A stretch of 64,000 bases of DNA from Competibacter_A sp037045685 (GTDB lineage: Bacteria > Pseudomonadota > Gammaproteobacteria > Competibacterales > Competibacteraceae). The notes under the pieces were generated by a model that was not told the DNA's origin, did not search any database, and saw nothing but the letters and a program-made list of their open reading frames with translations. The position numbers and the translations under genes are program-made. Below, piece by piece: positions 1 to 8,621 of the stretch (its first letter is position 1; each line of letters starts with the position of its first letter). The DNA is taken from positions 558,001 through 622,000 of the forward strand of contig JBAOII010000035.1 in assembly GCA_037045685.1 (NCBI GenBank). The letters run 5' to 3'.

Positions 1-163
1 GGGTCGGGTAGCGCAACAAGCGCTGATGTTCCGGCGCCATCTTGCCGGTGCGGTTTTGGAAACGCCAAGGCGGGTCAGCTAGAACGGTGGCGTAGGTTCC
101 AGTGACTTTTGCGGCGAAATCCTGAATGGCAGTGGGTTGGATGCTATTGGCAGTCTTCTTCAT
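1..163 (-). CDS. MT-A70 family adenine-N6 DNA methyltransferase, partial (C-terminus beyond window)
   Basis: Only the first 54 codons are in the window. The translation contains ADPPWRF near residue 35, the DPPW catalytic motif of MT-A70 type N6-adenine methyltransferases, followed by the conserved stretch NRTGKMAPEH. The start ATG (complement of 161-163) overlaps the end of the upstream endonuclease gene by 20 bases, so the two are probably co-transcribed as a restriction-modification pair. The role is inferred: methylating the recognition site to protect the host from the neighbouring BglII-like enzyme. An orphan regulatory methyltransferase is the alternative. The motif identification is firm; the substrate sequence cannot be told from this fragment. 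Confidence 0.8.
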   Translation of the reverse strand, partial: MKKTANSIQPTAIQDFAAKVTGTYATVLADPPWRFQNRTGKMAPEHQRLLRYPT

Positions 164-737
164 AGAGCGAGCACGAGATGCCGAAAACCGGCAGGGGACA
201 ACCCGCACCACCACCACCTTGAATTCGCGGCAACAGCTTGGCCATGTGCGTGGTGGAGTTGCCGTAGGATTTGCCTCTTCCCAGATGATTGAAGAGATCC
301 TGTAGCTCGTCGCAGCGGGTAATGATGATGCCGACCGAAATAACCCTGAGGTCGAAGAGCAGCCGGAAGTTGTTTAGATCCCGATCATAAAAGGGATCCT
401 TGTTGTTCCATTCGATTTCCAAGGCAATCCGGTTTTTGAAACAATCGACTTCGTGTGTCGGCGAGTCCAGCGATACTTCGTCCACGACAATCCGGGTATC
501 GAAATTCTTGGGTGTCCAGCCTTTGCGAGCAAGCTCGCTGTCAATCTAATTGGATACTCGGGATTTGTTGCCGCCGCCGACGGCGATCCAGCTTTTTCTG
601 AGCCGGAAGCGAGCCAGCACATCGATCAAGTCGCTCAGCTCCGTTGAGAAATCTTGGGAAAGAATGGCGCAGGCATGACGCCACTCGTGGATCTCGTAGT
701 TTTCCCTGACGAAACTTGGAAAAATGTCCAGGGACAT
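144..737 (-). pseudogene. BglII-family type II restriction endonuclease, interrupted by an in-frame amber codon
   Basis: Two open segments (546-737 and 144-545) lie in the same frame and are separated only by a TAG at 546-548; read through it they form one protein of about 197 residues. The first part holds EIHEWRHACAIL and the second holds ALEIEWNNKDPF and DRDLNNFRLLF, blocks typical of the BglII/BstYI endonuclease family. An Asp followed nine residues later by Glu-x-Glu in the second part matches the spacing of the D-E-Q active site known in BglII. The partner methyltransferase starts within its last codons. The stop falls about a third of the way in, before the catalytic block, so the enzyme is probably inactive unless the stop is a sequencing error or is suppressed. 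Confidence 0.75.
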
Positions 738-750
738 CGGGTTTGGGTTT

Positions 751-795
751 GACTGTCCCCTCCCCGACAGGGAAGAGGACAGTTAGGGATGGGGA
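751..795. repeat. Degenerate copy of a dispersed CTCTCCC-type intergenic repeat
   Basis: The gap between the endonuclease start and the end of pgm has a CT-rich then GA-rich inverted repeat (CTGTCC at 753-758 pairing with GGACAG at 777-782), then AGGGATGGGG. It resembles the better copies at 20031-20073 and 37513-37556. It may also serve as the transcription end of pgm. The similarity was judged by eye. Confidence 0.4.
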
Positions 796-2427
796 TCAGG
801 TGATGACTGTCGGCGCCTCGCGGCCTGTGCGTTCGCGGATGCCGGCCAAGCTGTTGGCGATGCCGATCAGTTCGGCCAGCGCCTGCTGGGTGTCCAGATC
901 GTGCTTCGCCGGGTCGGGTTCGTAGGCTTCGATATAGACCCGCAAGGTCGCGCCTTCGGTGCCGGTGCCGGACAGCCGGTACACGATCCGCGAGCCGTCC
1001 TTGAAGCCGATGCGGATGCCCTGCTTGTCGCTCACGCTGTCGTCGATCGGATCGACGTAACGGAAATCATCGGCGTAATCGACGGTGTAAGACCCCAACC
1101 GCTGTCCCGGCAGGATGCCGGTCTGGGCGCGCAGGGCGTTGACCAGCCCGTCGGCGGCCTTGCTGTCCACCGCTTCGTAATCGTGCCGGGTGTAGTAGTT
1201 GCGGCCATAAATGCTCCAATGCTCGCGCACGATCTCCGCTACCGACTGCCGGCGCGCGGCCAGGATATTCAGCCAGAACAGCACCGCCCACAGCCCGTCC
1301 TTCTCGCGCACATGGTCCGAGCCGGTGCCGAAGCTTTCCTCGCCGCACAGGGTGATCCGGTCGGCGTCCAGCAGGTTGCCGAAGAATTTCCAGCCCGTCG
1401 GCGTTTCGTAGCAGTTCAAGCCGAGTTTGGCGGCCACCCGGTCCGCCGCCTGGCTGGTCGGCATCGAGCGGGCGACGCCGGTCAGCCGGCTCCGGTAGCC
1501 GGGCACCAGCTTGGCGTTGGCCAGAATCACCGCCAGACTGTCGCTGGGGGTGACGAAGAAATGCCGGCCCAGCACCATGTTGCGGTCGCCGTCGCCGTCC
1601 GAGGCCGCGCCGAAATCCGGCGCGTCCGGCCCGAACAGGTGATCGGCCAGCTCCTTGGCGTAGACCAGGTTGGGATCGGGATGGCCGTGGCCGAAGTCTT
1701 CCAGCGGCACGCCGTTGATCACCGTCCCGGCCGGTGCGCCCAGCCGATTTTCCAGAATTTCGCGGGCATACGGGCCGGTCACGGCATGCATGGCGTCGAA
1801 CCGCATCCGAAAGCCGGATTTGAACAGCGCGCGGATCTGGTCGAAATCGAACAACTGTTCCATCAGGTCGGCGTAATCGCTCACGGAATCGACGATGTCC
1901 ACCCGCATGTCGCCGACCATGGTCGCGCCCAGCTTGTCCAAATCGATGTCGGGCGTGTCCAGACGGTGGTAGCGATTGATGTGCAGGGTGGCGGCGTAAA
2001 TGGCCTCGGTGACCTTTTCCGGGGCGGGACCGCCGTTGGGGGTGTTGAACTTGATGCCGAAATCCTCGTCCGGACCGCCGGGGTTGTGGCTGGCCGACAG
2101 AATGATGCCGCCCCGGGCATCGTGCTTGCGGATCATGTGGGACACCGCCGGGGTGGAGAAGATCCCGCCTTGGCCCAGGAGAACTTGAGCGCACCCGTTG
2201 GCGGCGGCGATGCGCAGGATGATCTGGATCGCCTGCCGGTTGTAATAACGGCCATCGCCGCCAACGACCAACGGAGAGTCCGCGCCTTCGCGCTGGGTGT
2301 CGAAAATGGCCTGCACGAAGTTTTCCAGATAGTTCGGCCGCTGGAAGATCTTGACTTTCTTGCGGAGCCCCGAGGTGCCGGGTTTCTGGTCCTGAAACGG
2401 TTGGGTGGCGATGGTTTCAACGGTCAT
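796..2427 (-). CDS. pgm: Phosphoglucomutase (alpha-D-glucose phosphate-specific)
   Basis: A 543-residue cytosolic enzyme interconverting glucose 1-phosphate and glucose 6-phosphate, linking glycolysis to glycogen and surface-sugar synthesis. Visible motifs are SASHNPGG at residues 111-118 with the phospho-serine at 113, the metal loop DGDGDR near residue 290, the sugar-binding GEESFG, and the C-terminal phosphate-binding RLSGTGTEGATLR. The length and the N-terminal GTSGLRKKV match the full eukaryote-like PGM family rather than the shorter phosphomannomutases. The start ATG is 130 bases from the stop of the next gene, so it may be a single-gene unit. Nothing abnormal is seen. Confidence 0.95.
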   Translation of the reverse strand: MTVETIATQPFQDQKPGTSGLRKKVKIFQRPNYLENFVQAIFDTQREGADSPLVVGGDGRYYNRQAIQIILRIAAANGCAQVLLGQGGIFSTPAVSHMIRKHDARGGIILSASHNPGGPDEDFGIKFNTPNGGPAPEKVTEAIYAATLHINRYHRLDTPDIDLDKLGATMVGDMRVDIVDSVSDYADLMEQLFDFDQIRALFKSGFRMRFDAMHAVTGPYAREILENRLGAPAGTVINGVPLEDFGHGHPDPNLVYAKELADHLFGPDAPDFGAASDGDGDRNMVLGRHFFVTPSDSLAVILANAKLVPGYRSRLTGVARSMPTSQAADRVAAKLGLNCYETPTGWKFFGNLLDADRITLCGEESFGTGSDHVREKDGLWAVLFWLNILAARRQSVAEIVREHWSIYGRNYYTRHDYEAVDSKAADGLVNALRAQTGILPGQRLGSYTVDYADDFRYVDPIDDSVSDKQGIRIGFKDGSRIVYRLSGTGTEGATLRVYIEAYEPDPAKHDLDTQQALAELIGIANSLAGIRERTGREAPTVIT

Positions 2428-2558
2428 GGTCGGGTGCCCCCTTCGGCATTCATTGTGGTAGATAATCGAGAATTATGCGCTCGTTAACGGCGGGATAGAA
2501 CAGGCGGGTACAGAGTCGCTGGCTTGAGCCAAAACCGCGGTAGCCAAAATCGCGGTAG

Positions 2559-4700
2559 CTACAGCCGGCGCAGATCGAGGGCGTAGGGCGTCAGAGCTTC
2601 GGAGGGCGGTTCCAGAGGCGCTGGCGCGGGTACGGCATCGAGGCGCTCCAGGACGAATCGCTCGCGCCTCCGGCTCGCCGCCTCCTCCAAATCCTGGGGC
2701 AGGCCGCCATACCCGCCGCCCTGCGGCCGCCATTCGTGCAGGGTGAGCCGCACCGCTTCTGGCTGGTCGGGGTGCGACAACAGCAGTTTGATCGGACCTT
2801 GGGCTTCCAGGGCGGGGTGCAGGCCGGTCCAGGGTTTGAAGCGGCGGTAGCGCAGCCCGCGCAACCAGGTTTCCCCGTCCAGCTCGTCCTCTCGGCGCAA
2901 CGGCAACCGATAGCCGTTCACCGCGAGCCGCCAGTCGGCCAGCGTCGGCGACGCGGTTTCGGATCGGGAGCGCAGGCTGATTTCCAGCCGCGCGGTGCTG
3001 GCATCGACCAGCCGGGAATGGCCGTGCTCCTGGGAGAGGGCGTCGCCGATCAGCGGCCAGAACTCCAGGCCGCGCCGGACAGTCAAGCGGCAATCGCCGA
3101 ATTCCGCCTCGCCCAGCCAGTGATAGCTTTCGTCGAGCAATTCCTCGATCAGCGGCTGGCCCAGTCCCAGTCCGGCTCGCGCCAGCTCGTCCAGCACCTC
3201 CCAAAGGTCGGCCCGCAGGTAATAGGGCAGGGCGAAACGGTCGTGCAACTCCCGGCCCCAGTGGGTCGGTTCCGGGTAATTCGGCATCTGGATCAACATG
3301 GCGGCGATGGCGCGCAGCAAGGCCGCCAAGGCCGCCAATCGCTCCGGGGTGGGCGGCATCCGAAACGCGCGGAATTCCACCAGCCCCAGCCGGCCGCGTC
3401 CGGGCAGGTAAGGGTTCCAAAGCTTTTCGATGTTGAGTTCGGTGCGATGCGTGTTGCCCGCCGGATCGGCCAGAAACGGCGAAAGGCTTTGCCACAGCAG
3501 TTCGGGGGTCGGGTTGCGCAGGCGTTTCAGCAAGGCCAGCGCCAGCGCCAATTCCTCGAAGATGTCGGCGGTCCGCTCGTCGGGGCGCGGCGCTTGGCCG
3601 GAATTGCCGACGAAATCCCCGGCGAAATAATACGACAGCGCCGGGTGGCGGTTGAAATAGCCGAGCAGCCCCGGCAACAGGTGGGGGTAGGCGAGAAAAG
3701 GGCTGCTGTCGGGATTCGGGCCGCCCAGAGTCAGTTGGCCGCCGCCGCCAGAATCGGTGATCTGGCCGTTGTAATGCAAGCGATAGGGCGCCAATCCGGC
3801 GGCGGCGGCGGCGGCGAAGCTGGCCCGGCTCTCGCGCAGGAAGGCGGCGGCGTCCGGAGCCGGGGCCATGTTGGCTTCGACCACGGCGGGGTCCGGGGTG
3901 AGCGTGGTCCAGGCGACGGAGGCGTCCACCGGCGGCGGAAAGCCGGCCAAGATCAGCGCGGGCAGTCCGGTGGCGCGGGCGGCTTCGCCGATCGCGGCGA
4001 GCAGATTCACAAAAAATTCCACATCGCCGCAGGCGGGCAGTTCCACGCGGGGAACGGCGGCTTCACCCAACCCGGCCTCGGGACCGGACCCGTCGATGCC
4101 GAGCAGGAAAGTTCCCTGCTCCGCCAAGTCGTCGCGCGGTCCCAGCGGCGGAAGCGGTTGGCCGTGCAGGCTGGGGCGGGCCAGGCGCGGATCGCGCGCC
4201 GGGTTGGCCAGCAGCGGCAGGTTGTCGCGGCGAAACGCGATCCGCAATTTGGGATAGACATCGACCGCGAACAGCAGCGCCGGCCAGCCCCGCGCGCCGA
4301 GCCGCTCGGTCAATCGCGACCAGAATTCGTCGAGTTGGCCGGGCGCGGGCGCGGCGGACAGAGTGTCCGCCAATGGATCGGCCGGGCCATTCCAGACCGG
4401 CCGGCCGTCGCGGCGCCGATAGATCCCCAGATTCCAGCGCGGCAACTCTTCCTTGGGGTATTGCCGGCCCAGGGTTCGCAGCACCGCGCCGCCGGGGGTT
4501 TGCGCGAGGCATTCCACCAGCATCCGCCGGGCGCGCGCTTCCTTGGTGGGGCCGAGCGCGTCGTACAGCCATTCCGGGGCTTCGGAACAACGATCCGTGA
4601 AGGTCGGTTCGGCGCCGACCCAAATGTCTAGATCGCGGCGCTTGAGGAGGTCGTCGTGAGAGCGGATAGCTTGATCGAAAGCCGAAAGCGTCGTCTGCAT
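2559..4700 (-). CDS. DUF2126 protein, putative amidoligase (stand-alone)
   Basis: A 713-residue protein beginning MQTTLSAFDQ. Its N-terminal part carries DIWVGAEPTFTDRCSEAPEW and the nearby GGAVLRTLGRQYPKEELPRW, which are hallmarks of DUF2126, a family annotated as a putative amidoligase with a glutamine-synthetase-like fold. In many bacteria this domain is the C-terminal half of a protein of about 1100 residues that begins with a transglutaminase-like protease domain; here that half is absent and no transglutaminase gene is adjacent. An ATP-dependent peptide or amide ligase role is inferred from family knowledge only. The same frame stays open upstream into comF, but the ATG at 4698-4700 matches the start of the conserved region. 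Confidence 0.8.
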   Translation of the reverse strand: MQTTLSAFDQAIRSHDDLLKRRDLDIWVGAEPTFTDRCSEAPEWLYDALGPTKEARARRMLVECLAQTPGGAVLRTLGRQYPKEELPRWNLGIYRRRDGRPVWNGPADPLADTLSAAPAPGQLDEFWSRLTERLGARGWPALLFAVDVYPKLRIAFRRDNLPLLANPARDPRLARPSLHGQPLPPLGPRDDLAEQGTFLLGIDGSGPEAGLGEAAVPRVELPACGDVEFFVNLLAAIGEAARATGLPALILAGFPPPVDASVAWTTLTPDPAVVEANMAPAPDAAAFLRESRASFAAAAAAGLAPYRLHYNGQITDSGGGGQLTLGGPNPDSSPFLAYPHLLPGLLGYFNRHPALSYYFAGDFVGNSGQAPRPDERTADIFEELALALALLKRLRNPTPELLWQSLSPFLADPAGNTHRTELNIEKLWNPYLPGRGRLGLVEFRAFRMPPTPERLAALAALLRAIAAMLIQMPNYPEPTHWGRELHDRFALPYYLRADLWEVLDELARAGLGLGQPLIEELLDESYHWLGEAEFGDCRLTVRRGLEFWPLIGDALSQEHGHSRLVDASTARLEISLRSRSETASPTLADWRLAVNGYRLPLRREDELDGETWLRGLRYRRFKPWTGLHPALEAQGPIKLLLSHPDQPEAVRLTLHEWRPQGGGYGGLPQDLEEAASRRRERFVLERLDAVPAPAPLEPPSEALTPYALDLRRL

Positions 4701-4828
4701 GGCGCCGAAACTACCTGGGGGCGAACTGGCGCGGCATTGTACGGGATTTCGCCGGGGCCGGGTAACGCTTTTTGGACCGAGTCGGTCCGAATTCCGCGCG
4801 GCAAGGATGCCGCGCTCGGCAGGGCGGT

Positions 4829-5581
4829 TCACGCTTCGGCGGCGCGACCGATGGCCCAGATTTCGATGTCTGTCGCGCCGTTGGCGCGGAGAATCCGGGC
4901 GCATTCGGCGACGGTGCTGGCGGTCGTGACCACGTCGTCCATGAGCGCGACCCGCGATCCGGTCAGGGGCTGCTCGATGGCGAATGCCCCCAGCGGATTG
5001 GTCCGGCGGCGCCGGGCATCCAGTTGAACTTGGGGGGTGGTGTGGCGTATCCGCCGCAAGCCCTCGGCCACGAGGGGAATCCGAAAACGCCGGGCGGCGG
5101 CCCGCGCCAGTTCCAGCGCCTGATTGAAACCGCGCTCCCGCAGGCGCAGCGGATGCAAGGGCACGGGGACGATGCAATCGGGCCGGGGATCGCCGCGCGT
5201 GGCGAGCCGGTCGGCGAACAGCTCGCCCAGCAGCCGGGCGTGGCTCAGCCGGCCGTCGAATTTCAAACCGCGAATCAAATAATCCAGCGGCGGCCGGTAG
5301 CGGAACGGCACGAATGCCCGGCCGAAGGTTTTCGGGTGAGCGAGGCAGCTCCCGCAAATTCCGGCCTGGCCTGTCGCCAGGGGGGTGGCGCAAGCCGGAC
5401 AGGCCCGGTCGTTCGGCGGCAAGTCGGCCGCGCAGGCGGCGCACAGGTCGCGGTCGTTCGCCCCGGCGGCCCCGCACAGCAGGCAGATGGGGGGTAACAG
5501 CCGACCCTGGATCGCGTCCAGCCAAGCGCCGATCACGGCGCCGTCCCACCGGTTGACAAGGCGATTGGCGTTCGGGAACAT
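4829..5581 (-). CDS. comF: ComF family protein (phosphoribosyltransferase-like)
   Basis: About 250 residues. The N-terminal half has paired cysteine motifs (CLLCG, CAAC, CPAC, CGSC) forming a zinc-finger-like region; the C-terminal half is a phosphoribosyltransferase fold with the PRPP-binding loop VALMDDVVTTAST. The segment VPLHPLRLRERGFNQ is the family signature. Known ComF proteins take part in DNA uptake in competent bacteria, but the gene is widespread in non-competent ones and its exact reaction is not settled. The start at 5579-5581 (MFPNANRL) suits the usual family length of 230-250; a longer reading to 5707 would overlap the divergent gene at 5643. Confidence 0.88.
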   Translation of the reverse strand: MFPNANRLVNRWDGAVIGAWLDAIQGRLLPPICLLCGAAGANDRDLCAACAADLPPNDRACPACATPLATGQAGICGSCLAHPKTFGRAFVPFRYRPPLDYLIRGLKFDGRLSHARLLGELFADRLATRGDPRPDCIVPVPLHPLRLRERGFNQALELARAAARRFRIPLVAEGLRRIRHTTPQVQLDARRRRTNPLGAFAIEQPLTGSRVALMDDVVTTASTVAECARILRANGATDIEIWAIGRAAEA

Positions 5582-5642
5582 GCAACGTTCATAGGGACAT
5601 CCGACCGGCTTTTTCCAAAAAAACCTATTGTAGAGTTCCGCC

Positions 5643-6074
5643 ATGCAGATTCTAGAATCGAGCGAAGACACGGCCATCGGCAAGATCGCGCGGGGGGCGT
5701 CCGCCAAGCGGGCCGCCAGCCTGATGAATTATGGCAACATCATTTCGATTCTCGTGCCGTTTCCCCTGCTGATTTTTTGGTTCGGCGCCTCGATGCTGGT
5801 CTACGCCATGAATCGCCATCATCCCAACCCCAAAGTGGGCCATTACACGCAACAGGCGGCCTATCGGTTTTATGGTGTCACGGGTTTTTTCGTGGTGATT
5901 GCCACCTTCATTCCGGGCAATGGCTGGATCTGGCACTTGGCGGCCTGGATTATGGCATTTTTGGTTCTGGTCCCGTGGTCCATCGTCGATCTGCGGCGGA
6001 TCCGCCGAGATCAGTGGGTGGACATTCCTCTGGATGAACAGGGTCATCCGTTGCCGGGCGCGGTGGTGGTCTGA
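5643..6074 (+). CDS. Conserved membrane protein of unknown function
   Basis: 143 residues with about three hydrophobic spans (roughly residues 30-55, 75-92 and 96-115) and a basic, polar tail ending in LRRIRRDQWVDIPLDEQG. No enzyme motif is visible. The gene is transcribed away from comF, with start codons about 60 bases apart, so they probably share a promoter region. The better N-terminus may be the ATG at 5724-5726 (MNYGNIIS), since the first 27 residues are polar and resemble no targeting signal. It precedes bioH by 68 bases; a functional link is not implied by sequence. I do not recognise the family. Confidence 0.65.
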   Translation: MQILESSEDTAIGKIARGASAKRAASLMNYGNIISILVPFPLLIFWFGASMLVYAMNRHHPNPKVGHYTQQAAYRFYGVTGFFVVIATFIPGNGWIWHLAAWIMAFLVLVPWSIVDLRRIRRDQWVDIPLDEQGHPLPGAVVV

Positions 6075-6142
6075 ACGGCGCGAACGGGCTGTTTTGCCGC
6101 CTCTGCGCGGCTGCGGCCGGCGCCACGATCGAGGAATACCCG

Positions 6143-6991
6143 ATGTCCCTTTCCGGCAGCCCCGCGGAGCCGCTTTCCCGATTTTCCAGACCCTGCTGGC
6201 CCGAACCGCGCGAGCTTCGTGAAAATTTGCCCTACACCCACACCCTCGGCACCGGGCCGGATGTGGTGCTGATCCACGGTTGGGGGATGCACTCGGGGGT
6301 CTGGGAAGATGTCGCCGAATCCCTGTTCGACCATTATCGGGTCACGGTGGTCGATCTGCCCGGTCACGGCTTCAGCCGGTCGCTGCGCACCGGACCCGGC
6401 CTCGATGCGCTCTGCGCGGCGGTGATGGCGGCGGTGCCCGCGCCGGCGGCGTGGGTCGGCTGGTCGCTGGGCGGGCTCGTCGCGCAGCGGACGGCGCTCG
6501 CCGCGCCGGAACGGGTCAGCCGGCTGGTGCTGGTGAACAGCACGCCCTGCTTCGTCCGGCGCCCCGACTGGCCGCACGGCATCGACTGGCCGGTATTGCG
6601 CCGTTTCGCCGAGGAATTGCGCCTCAACTATCGCGCCGCGCTCAAGCGCTTTATCGCCTTGGAAGTGCACGGCAGCGAGCGCGCCACCGCCCAGCTCCAC
6701 TTGCTCAAGGCCATGCTGTTTCAGCACGGCGAGCCGGCGGTATCGGCGATGGAAGAGGGCTTGGCGATACTGGAGAACACCGATTTGCGCGTCGAGTGGC
6801 CGCGCATCGCCTGTCCGGCCCTGCTGCTGATGGGGCAGCGCGACCGGTTGGTGCCGGCAGAGGCCGGCGCCGCGCTGCTGGAGCGATTGCCTGGCGCCCG
6901 GTTGCGGGTGTTCGAGCGAGCCGGACACGCGCCGTTCTTTTCCCACCTGCCGGATTTTGTCGCCGAACTGCGGGCTTTTCTCGATGCGTGA
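6143..6991 (+). CDS. bioH: Pimeloyl-[acyl-carrier protein] methyl ester esterase
   Basis: A 282-residue alpha/beta hydrolase that removes the methyl group from pimeloyl-ACP methyl ester, ending the disguised fatty-acid stage of biotin synthesis. It shows the oxyanion-region motif LIHGWGMHSGVW, the nucleophile elbow GWSLGG (Ser near 108), the acid in GQRDRLVP and the catalytic histidine in AGHAPFFSH. The last eight bases overlap the start of bioC, the enzyme that adds the methyl group, which firmly supports BioH over a generic esterase. The N-terminus has about 25 residues more than usual, so the true start could be further in. Confidence 0.93.
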   Translation: MSLSGSPAEPLSRFSRPCWPEPRELRENLPYTHTLGTGPDVVLIHGWGMHSGVWEDVAESLFDHYRVTVVDLPGHGFSRSLRTGPGLDALCAAVMAAVPAPAAWVGWSLGGLVAQRTALAAPERVSRLVLVNSTPCFVRRPDWPHGIDWPVLRRFAEELRLNYRAALKRFIALEVHGSERATAQLHLLKAMLFQHGEPAVSAMEEGLAILENTDLRVEWPRIACPALLLMGQRDRLVPAEAGAALLERLPGARLRVFERAGHAPFFSHLPDFVAELRAFLDA

Positions 6992-7874
6992 CGGCGAAAC
7001 TTCGGCTTTTGAACTGGATCGGAACCTGCTGCGACGGGCCTTCGAGCGAGCCGCCGCCGGTTACGACCGAGCGGCGGTGGTCCAGCGCGAGATCGGCGGT
7101 CGCCTGCTGGAGCGATTGGATCTGATCAAGCTCGATCCGGCGGTGATCGCGGATGTCGGTTGCGGAACCGGCGCGATCACGGCGCTGTTGCTCAAGAAGT
7201 ACCGCCGGGCGCGGATCATCGGATTGGATCTGGCTCCGGCGATGGTGGCCGCCGCCCGCAAGCGCGCGCCTTGGTTGCGCACCCTGCACGGCGCGGTCGG
7301 CGAGCCCGAGGCGTTGCCGCTGGCCAGCGCCAGTTGCGACCTGATCTTTTCCAGCCTGGCCTTGCAGTGGTGCTTCGATTTGGAGCGGGCGTTCGCCGAA
7401 TTCCGGCGGGTGCTCAAACCGGGCGGGGCGCTGCTGTTCAGCACCTTGGGGCCGGACACCCTGATCGAGTTGCGGCACGGCTGGCGGGCGGTCGACGGCC
7501 ATAATCACGTCAACGCCTTTTTCGACATGCATGATATCGGCGATGCCCTGATCCGGGCGGGCTTGGCGGAGCCGGTGTTGGACGCCGAGCGGCTGACCCT
7601 CACTTATCCGACGGTGGATCGGCTGCTGCGCGACTTGAAGACCTTGGGCGCCGGCAACGTGACCGCCGGCCGCGCTCGCGGCCTGACCGGCAAGGGGCGA
7701 TTGCGGGCGCTGTGCGCCGCTTACGAGCAAACCCGTCGCGCCGATGGCCTGCTGCCCGTCACCTGTGAAGTGGTCTACGGCCACGCTTGGGGACCGCTCC
7801 AGGAGCGGTCAGGTCCGCGCGGGAACGAGTCGGCGGTTTTCCCCCTGTCCCGCTTGCGCCGAACTCGACGGTGA
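6984..7874 (+). CDS. bioC: Malonyl-ACP O-methyltransferase
   Basis: A 296-residue SAM-dependent methyltransferase. VIADVGCGTGAITALL is motif I of the class I methyltransferase fold, GLDLAPAM is motif II and FSSLALQWC is the BioC-typical post-motif. It methylates malonyl-ACP so that the fatty-acid machinery can build the pimeloyl chain. The start ATG at 6984 is inside the last codons of bioH (ATGCGTGA overlap), so translation is probably coupled. The last 25 residues or so (after AWGPLQ) are unlike the family and may be a neutral extension or reflect a small error near the end. No other bio gene is in the window. Confidence 0.92.
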   Translation: MRDGETSAFELDRNLLRRAFERAAAGYDRAAVVQREIGGRLLERLDLIKLDPAVIADVGCGTGAITALLLKKYRRARIIGLDLAPAMVAAARKRAPWLRTLHGAVGEPEALPLASASCDLIFSSLALQWCFDLERAFAEFRRVLKPGGALLFSTLGPDTLIELRHGWRAVDGHNHVNAFFDMHDIGDALIRAGLAEPVLDAERLTLTYPTVDRLLRDLKTLGAGNVTAGRARGLTGKGRLRALCAAYEQTRRADGLLPVTCEVVYGHAWGPLQERSGPRGNESAVFPLSRLRRTRR

Positions 7875-8021
7875 GGGAGCCGAGCGGGTTGCCGGGCAAT
7901 TTTCCCCCATTTCGCTTGCCGATGGACCGAATAAATCCTTAGTTATGCGAAAGGGTATTGACAAGATTCGCCGATCCCGCTACTTGTTAATCAAGCAAGG
8001 CAAGGCGAGAGGGTCCGGGTC

Positions 8022-8504
8022 ATGGTCGCGCTCGAATATGGCACGAATGAGTGCCAGTACTGCTATGTGCTGCGCCCCAACCGCTCGCTGTCGTGGCGAC
8101 AGAACCTCGCCGTGTACGCCGGGCTTTGTGCGGTGACCTTGGCCGCGACGGTTCCGTTGGTTGCCGTGGGCTGTTGGCTGGTGTTGCCTTTTGCCGGTTT
8201 GGAACTGCTGGTGGTGGGCATCGGGCTTTACCGGGTGATCTGTCGCTGCCACGAGTGCGAGGTCATCTGCGTCGCGGCCGATAGCATCCGCATCGAGCGG
8301 GGTCGGCGCGGCCCGCGCGAACGGTGGGTTCTGGCGCGGACCTGGGCGCAAGTGGTGCTGAAAGCGTGTCCGAGGCAGTGGTATCCCAGCCGCTTGCTGA
8401 TTCGCGCCCACGGCCGGACGGTGGAAGTCGGCCGGTTCCTGGTCGAGGAAGAGCGAGAGAAACTCGCTCGGGAATTGAGGCGCTGCCTCTGCGTTAACTC
8501 ATAG
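8022..8504 (+). CDS. DUF2244 integral membrane protein
   Basis: 160 residues with two transmembrane spans (about residues 30-50 and 55-75) and a soluble C-terminal half rich in Arg. The N-terminal YVLRPNRSLSW and the following membrane hairpin fit the DUF2244 family, which is often found directly before cytochrome oxidase subunit II in proteobacteria, as here (117 bases before ctaC). Function is unknown; a role in oxidase assembly or membrane placement is inference from position. No defects seen. Confidence 0.8.
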   Translation: MVALEYGTNECQYCYVLRPNRSLSWRQNLAVYAGLCAVTLAATVPLVAVGCWLVLPFAGLELLVVGIGLYRVICRCHECEVICVAADSIRIERGRRGPRERWVLARTWAQVVLKACPRQWYPSRLLIRAHGRTVEVGRFLVEEEREKLARELRRCLCVNS

Positions 8505-8621
8505 ATTTGCGGGCTGTGAGCCGGTCGAGCCGGAATTAGATCCGGAGTGTTTCGCGCATCCAAATTTTGGCGTCGCCGGCCGAGAGGGCCGGACGCATTC
8601 AACCGTCGGGAGAGGAGGGGT

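Noticed and set aside
546..548. TAG as a pyrrolysine or other recoded amino acid
   Set aside because: No pyl genes, and BglII-family enzymes do not use such residues; mutation or sequencing error is simpler.
901..2487. 528-residue open frame on the plus strand opposite pgm
   Set aside because: It is antisense to a clear phosphoglucomutase, has no recognisable domain and is the usual by-product of high-GC codon use.
4701..5585. In-frame upstream extension of the DUF2126 gene to 1008 residues
   Set aside because: The extension runs through comF in another frame and has only Arg/Pro-rich low-complexity sequence; conserved DUF2126 sequence begins right after the ATG at 4698-4700.
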